Shown here in pieces: positions 4,754 to 6,625 of a DNA stretch of 6,625 nucleotides. Every line of letters begins with the position of its first letter. Within the stretch, counting starts at the first letter, position 1. A program made the position numbers and the translations under genes. This DNA comes from JAAZHK01 sp964536075 (GTDB lineage Bacteria; Bacillota_I; Bacilli_A; RF39; UBA660): positions 1 to 6,625 of the forward strand of contig CAZHWO010000034.1 in assembly GCA_964536075.1 (NCBI GenBank). The letters are read 5' to 3'. The notes below the pieces were generated by a model. The model saw only the letters and a list, made by a program, of their open reading frames with translations. It did no database searches and had not been told where the DNA came from.

Positions 4754-6583
4754 ATGAATTTACTAAATAAACTAGATAATTTTAAAAATTTCGATGCTAA
4801 ACAAAAGAAAAAATTAGCGGAAGAAATTAGGTCTTTTCTTCTTGAAAAAGTATCTAAAAACGGCGGTCATTTAGCTTCTAATTTAGGTATTGTTGAATTA
4901 ACTATCAGTTTATGTTCAAGCTTTGATTTTAATAAAGATAAAATAATTTTTGATGTTGGCCATCAAAGTTATGTATATAAAATTTTAACTGGTCGTCAAG
5001 ATCAGTTTGATGAGTTAAGAAAATATAAAGGATTAAGAGGCTTTCCTTATAAAAAGGAGAGTCCCTATGATCATTTTGAAACAGGTCATAGTAGTACTTC
5101 TATTTCAGCGGCTTTAGGCATGGCGCGAGCTCGAGATTTACAAAAAGAAAACTATAATGTTATTGCCTTAATAGGTGATGGATCCATTAGTAATGGGATG
5201 AGTTTAGAAGCGATTAATGATTTAGGCGGAAATAAAACCAATCTGATTATTATTTTGAATGATAATGGGATGAGTATTTCAGCCAATGTTGGTGGTTTAT
5301 CTAGCTACTTAACTAGAATTAGTTTAAATGAACGATATATTAAATTAAAAAATAAAATTAAATATTTATTAGATGATACTGTTTTAGAAATATTTATTTT
5401 TAAGGTACTTGTCAGAATAAAAGATACCTTTAAAAAAATCTTTATTCCTTCTAAATATTTTGAAGATATGGGCTTAAAGTATATTGGCCCGATTGATGGT
5501 CATGATATAAAAACTTTAGAACGAGTTTTAATCCGCGCTAAAAAATTAGAAGATCCGGTTGTTATCCATGTTTTAACTAAAAAAGGTAAAGGCTATAAAT
5601 TAGCGGAAGAAAATCCTAATTTATATCATTCGGTTGTTCCTTTTGATAAAAAGAAAGGTTTAAAAGAAACCAAAAAACAAACTTATTCCTATGTTTTTGG
5701 GCAAGAACTTGTCCATCTAGCCAAGAAGGATTCCACCATTGTAGCTATTACGGCGGCGATGGAAGAAGGAACCGGCTTAACCCAATTTTCTCAAGAATTT
5801 AAAGATCGCATCTTTGATGTAGGAATATCCGAAGAGCATGCTTTAACTTTAGCCTCAGGGTTAGCTACAGCTGGTATGAAACCCGTTGTTGCTATGTTTT
5901 CTACCTTTATGCAAAGAGCTTTCGATCAAATTATTCATGATGTTTGTATGCAAAATAATCATGTTGTTATTGCCTTAGATCGAGCAGGCCTTGTCGGTAA
6001 TGACGGGGAGACCCACCAAGGAATCTTTGACTTATCGTATCTTAACATCATCCCTAATATGACGATCGTTTCTCCCAAAAGTATTAATGAATTAAGACCC
6101 TTATTAAAATATGCCCTTAGTCATAATGGCCCGATTGCTATTAGGTATCCGAAGGGGGATGACTATATAACTTTAGAATCGGCTAAAAAAATCACCTATG
6201 GAACATGGGAAATTCTAAAAGAAGGTCAAAATGTTACCATTATTGCTTCGGGTAAAATGGTTCAAAAAGCCTATCAGGTTATTGAAGAGAATAATTTAAA
6301 TGTTACCTTAATTAATGCTTTATTTATCAAACCACTAGATGTTAAAATGCTTAAACAATATCTTAATACTAATATTTTAACTATTGAAGATAATCTCGTT
6401 AATGGTGGATTAGGTCACCATATTTTATTAGAGCTTAGTAAGTTGAGTTATACTAAAAAAATTAAAATATTAGGATTTGAAGATAAATTTATTGAACAAG
6501 GAACCGTTGAAGAACTATATCACCAAGAGCATTTAGATAATGCTGCTATTTTAAGAGCTATTAATCATTTAAATATGAAATAA
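4754..6583 (+). CDS. dxs: 1-deoxy-D-xylulose-5-phosphate synthase
   Basis: Thiamine-diphosphate enzyme that condenses pyruvate with glyceraldehyde 3-phosphate to DXP, the first step of the MEP isoprenoid pathway and also a precursor for thiamine and pyridoxal in some bacteria. Its 609 residues are slightly below the usual 620-640. In order: H39 in GGHLASNLG; FDVGHQ (66-71); GHSSTSIS (111-118); the ThDP/Mg motif GDGS at 141 through NDN at 169-171; GPIDGHD (245-251); HVLTKKGKG; the transketolase-like second domain with ITAAMEEGTGL and catalytic E360 in GISEEHALT; DRAGLVG with R410; DGETHQG with H421; RYPKG; and the C-terminal domain with EDN, GGLGHH and GFEDKFIEQG. The usual AEQH reads SEEH, which keeps the catalytic Glu. 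The start is ATG 4754, with AGGAG 8 nt upstream and its own promoter. It is complete and looks functional. No terminator is visible in the 42 bases after it. Confidence 0.97.
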   Translation: MNLLNKLDNFKNFDAKQKKKLAEEIRSFLLEKVSKNGGHLASNLGIVELTISLCSSFDFNKDKIIFDVGHQSYVYKILTGRQDQFDELRKYKGLRGFPYKKESPYDHFETGHSSTSISAALGMARARDLQKENYNVIALIGDGSISNGMSLEAINDLGGNKTNLIIILNDNGMSISANVGGLSSYLTRISLNERYIKLKNKIKYLLDDTVLEIFIFKVLVRIKDTFKKIFIPSKYFEDMGLKYIGPIDGHDIKTLERVLIRAKKLEDPVVIHVLTKKGKGYKLAEENPNLYHSVVPFDKKKGLKETKKQTYSYVFGQELVHLAKKDSTIVAITAAMEEGTGLTQFSQEFKDRIFDVGISEEHALTLASGLATAGMKPVVAMFSTFMQRAFDQIIHDVCMQNNHVVIALDRAGLVGNDGETHQGIFDLSYLNIIPNMTIVSPKSINELRPLLKYALSHNGPIAIRYPKGDDYITLESAKKITYGTWEILKEGQNVTIIASGKMVQKAYQVIEENNLNVTLINALFIKPLDVKMLKQYLNTNILTIEDNLVNGGLGHHILLELSKLSYTKKIKILGFEDKFIEQGTVEELYHQEHLDNAAILRAINHLNMK

Positions 6584-6595
6584 TTGCTAAGCCCC

Positions 6596-6625
6596 TTTAC
6601 TAACCGAGTATTATTTTGATATAAC
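6596..6625 (+). promoter_or_regulatory. Possible promoter at the window edge
   Basis: TTTACT (6596-6601, 4 of 6) and TATAAC (6620-6625, 5 of 6) are 18 bp apart, with TGA before the -10, again the TGn extended form. It would serve a gene outside the window. The evidence is weak because the sequence ends at the last base of the motif. Confidence 0.3.

Overview
The window is AT-rich, and all visible tryptophans are encoded by TGG. No gene needs TGA to be read as an amino acid, so the standard bacterial code applies. Strong AGGAGG-type ribosome binding sites, a Spo0A gene and the glycolytic gene content point to a low-GC, Gram-positive, potentially endospore-forming member of the Bacillota. The exact order cannot be fixed from the sequence alone. 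A run of exactly 100 Ns (1345-1444) is an assembly scaffold gap, so this is probably a draft or metagenome-derived genome.

Layout, all genes on the + strand. (1) The C-terminal part of triosephosphate isomerase (tpiA), closed by a compact intrinsic terminator. (2) A regulatory region holding a perfect Spo0A-binding box, a second near-perfect box exactly 30 bp downstream, and candidate promoters. (3) spo0A, the master regulator of entry into sporulation, nearly complete when it runs into the gap. (4) After the gap, the C-terminal ~357 codons of a DUF4143-type AAA ATPase whose ATPase and nuclease-like motifs look degenerate. (5) gpmI, Mn-dependent phosphoglycerate mutase, tightly coupled to the ATPase gene. 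(6) A cytidine-deaminase-family gene overlapping gpmI by 14 nt. (7) A small, separately transcribed unit with its own extended -10 promoter, a 55-codon basic ORF and an AT-only terminator hairpin. (8) dxs, encoding DXP synthase, the entry enzyme of the MEP isoprenoid pathway, with its own promoter and an inverted repeat lying across the -10 box. The last 42 bases hold only a possible promoter for a gene outside the window.

How the genes fit together: tpiA and gpmI belong to central glycolysis and are often neighbours in Bacillota. Here a sporulation regulator and an unusual ATPase sit between them. No terminator is visible between spo0A and gpmI outside the gap, so a transcript starting at the spo0A promoter could run through gpmI and the deaminase gene. 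That would tie the triose-phosphate/3-phosphoglycerate step, which matters for spore 3-PGA reserves in Bacillus, to the sporulation switch. dxs consumes pyruvate and glyceraldehyde 3-phosphate from the same pathway but has its own promoter.

The most notable points are the apparent Spo0A autoregulatory sites, the degenerate DUF4143 ATPase embedded in a core metabolic cluster, and the small orphan gene upstream of dxs. No clearly new multi-gene system is visible.
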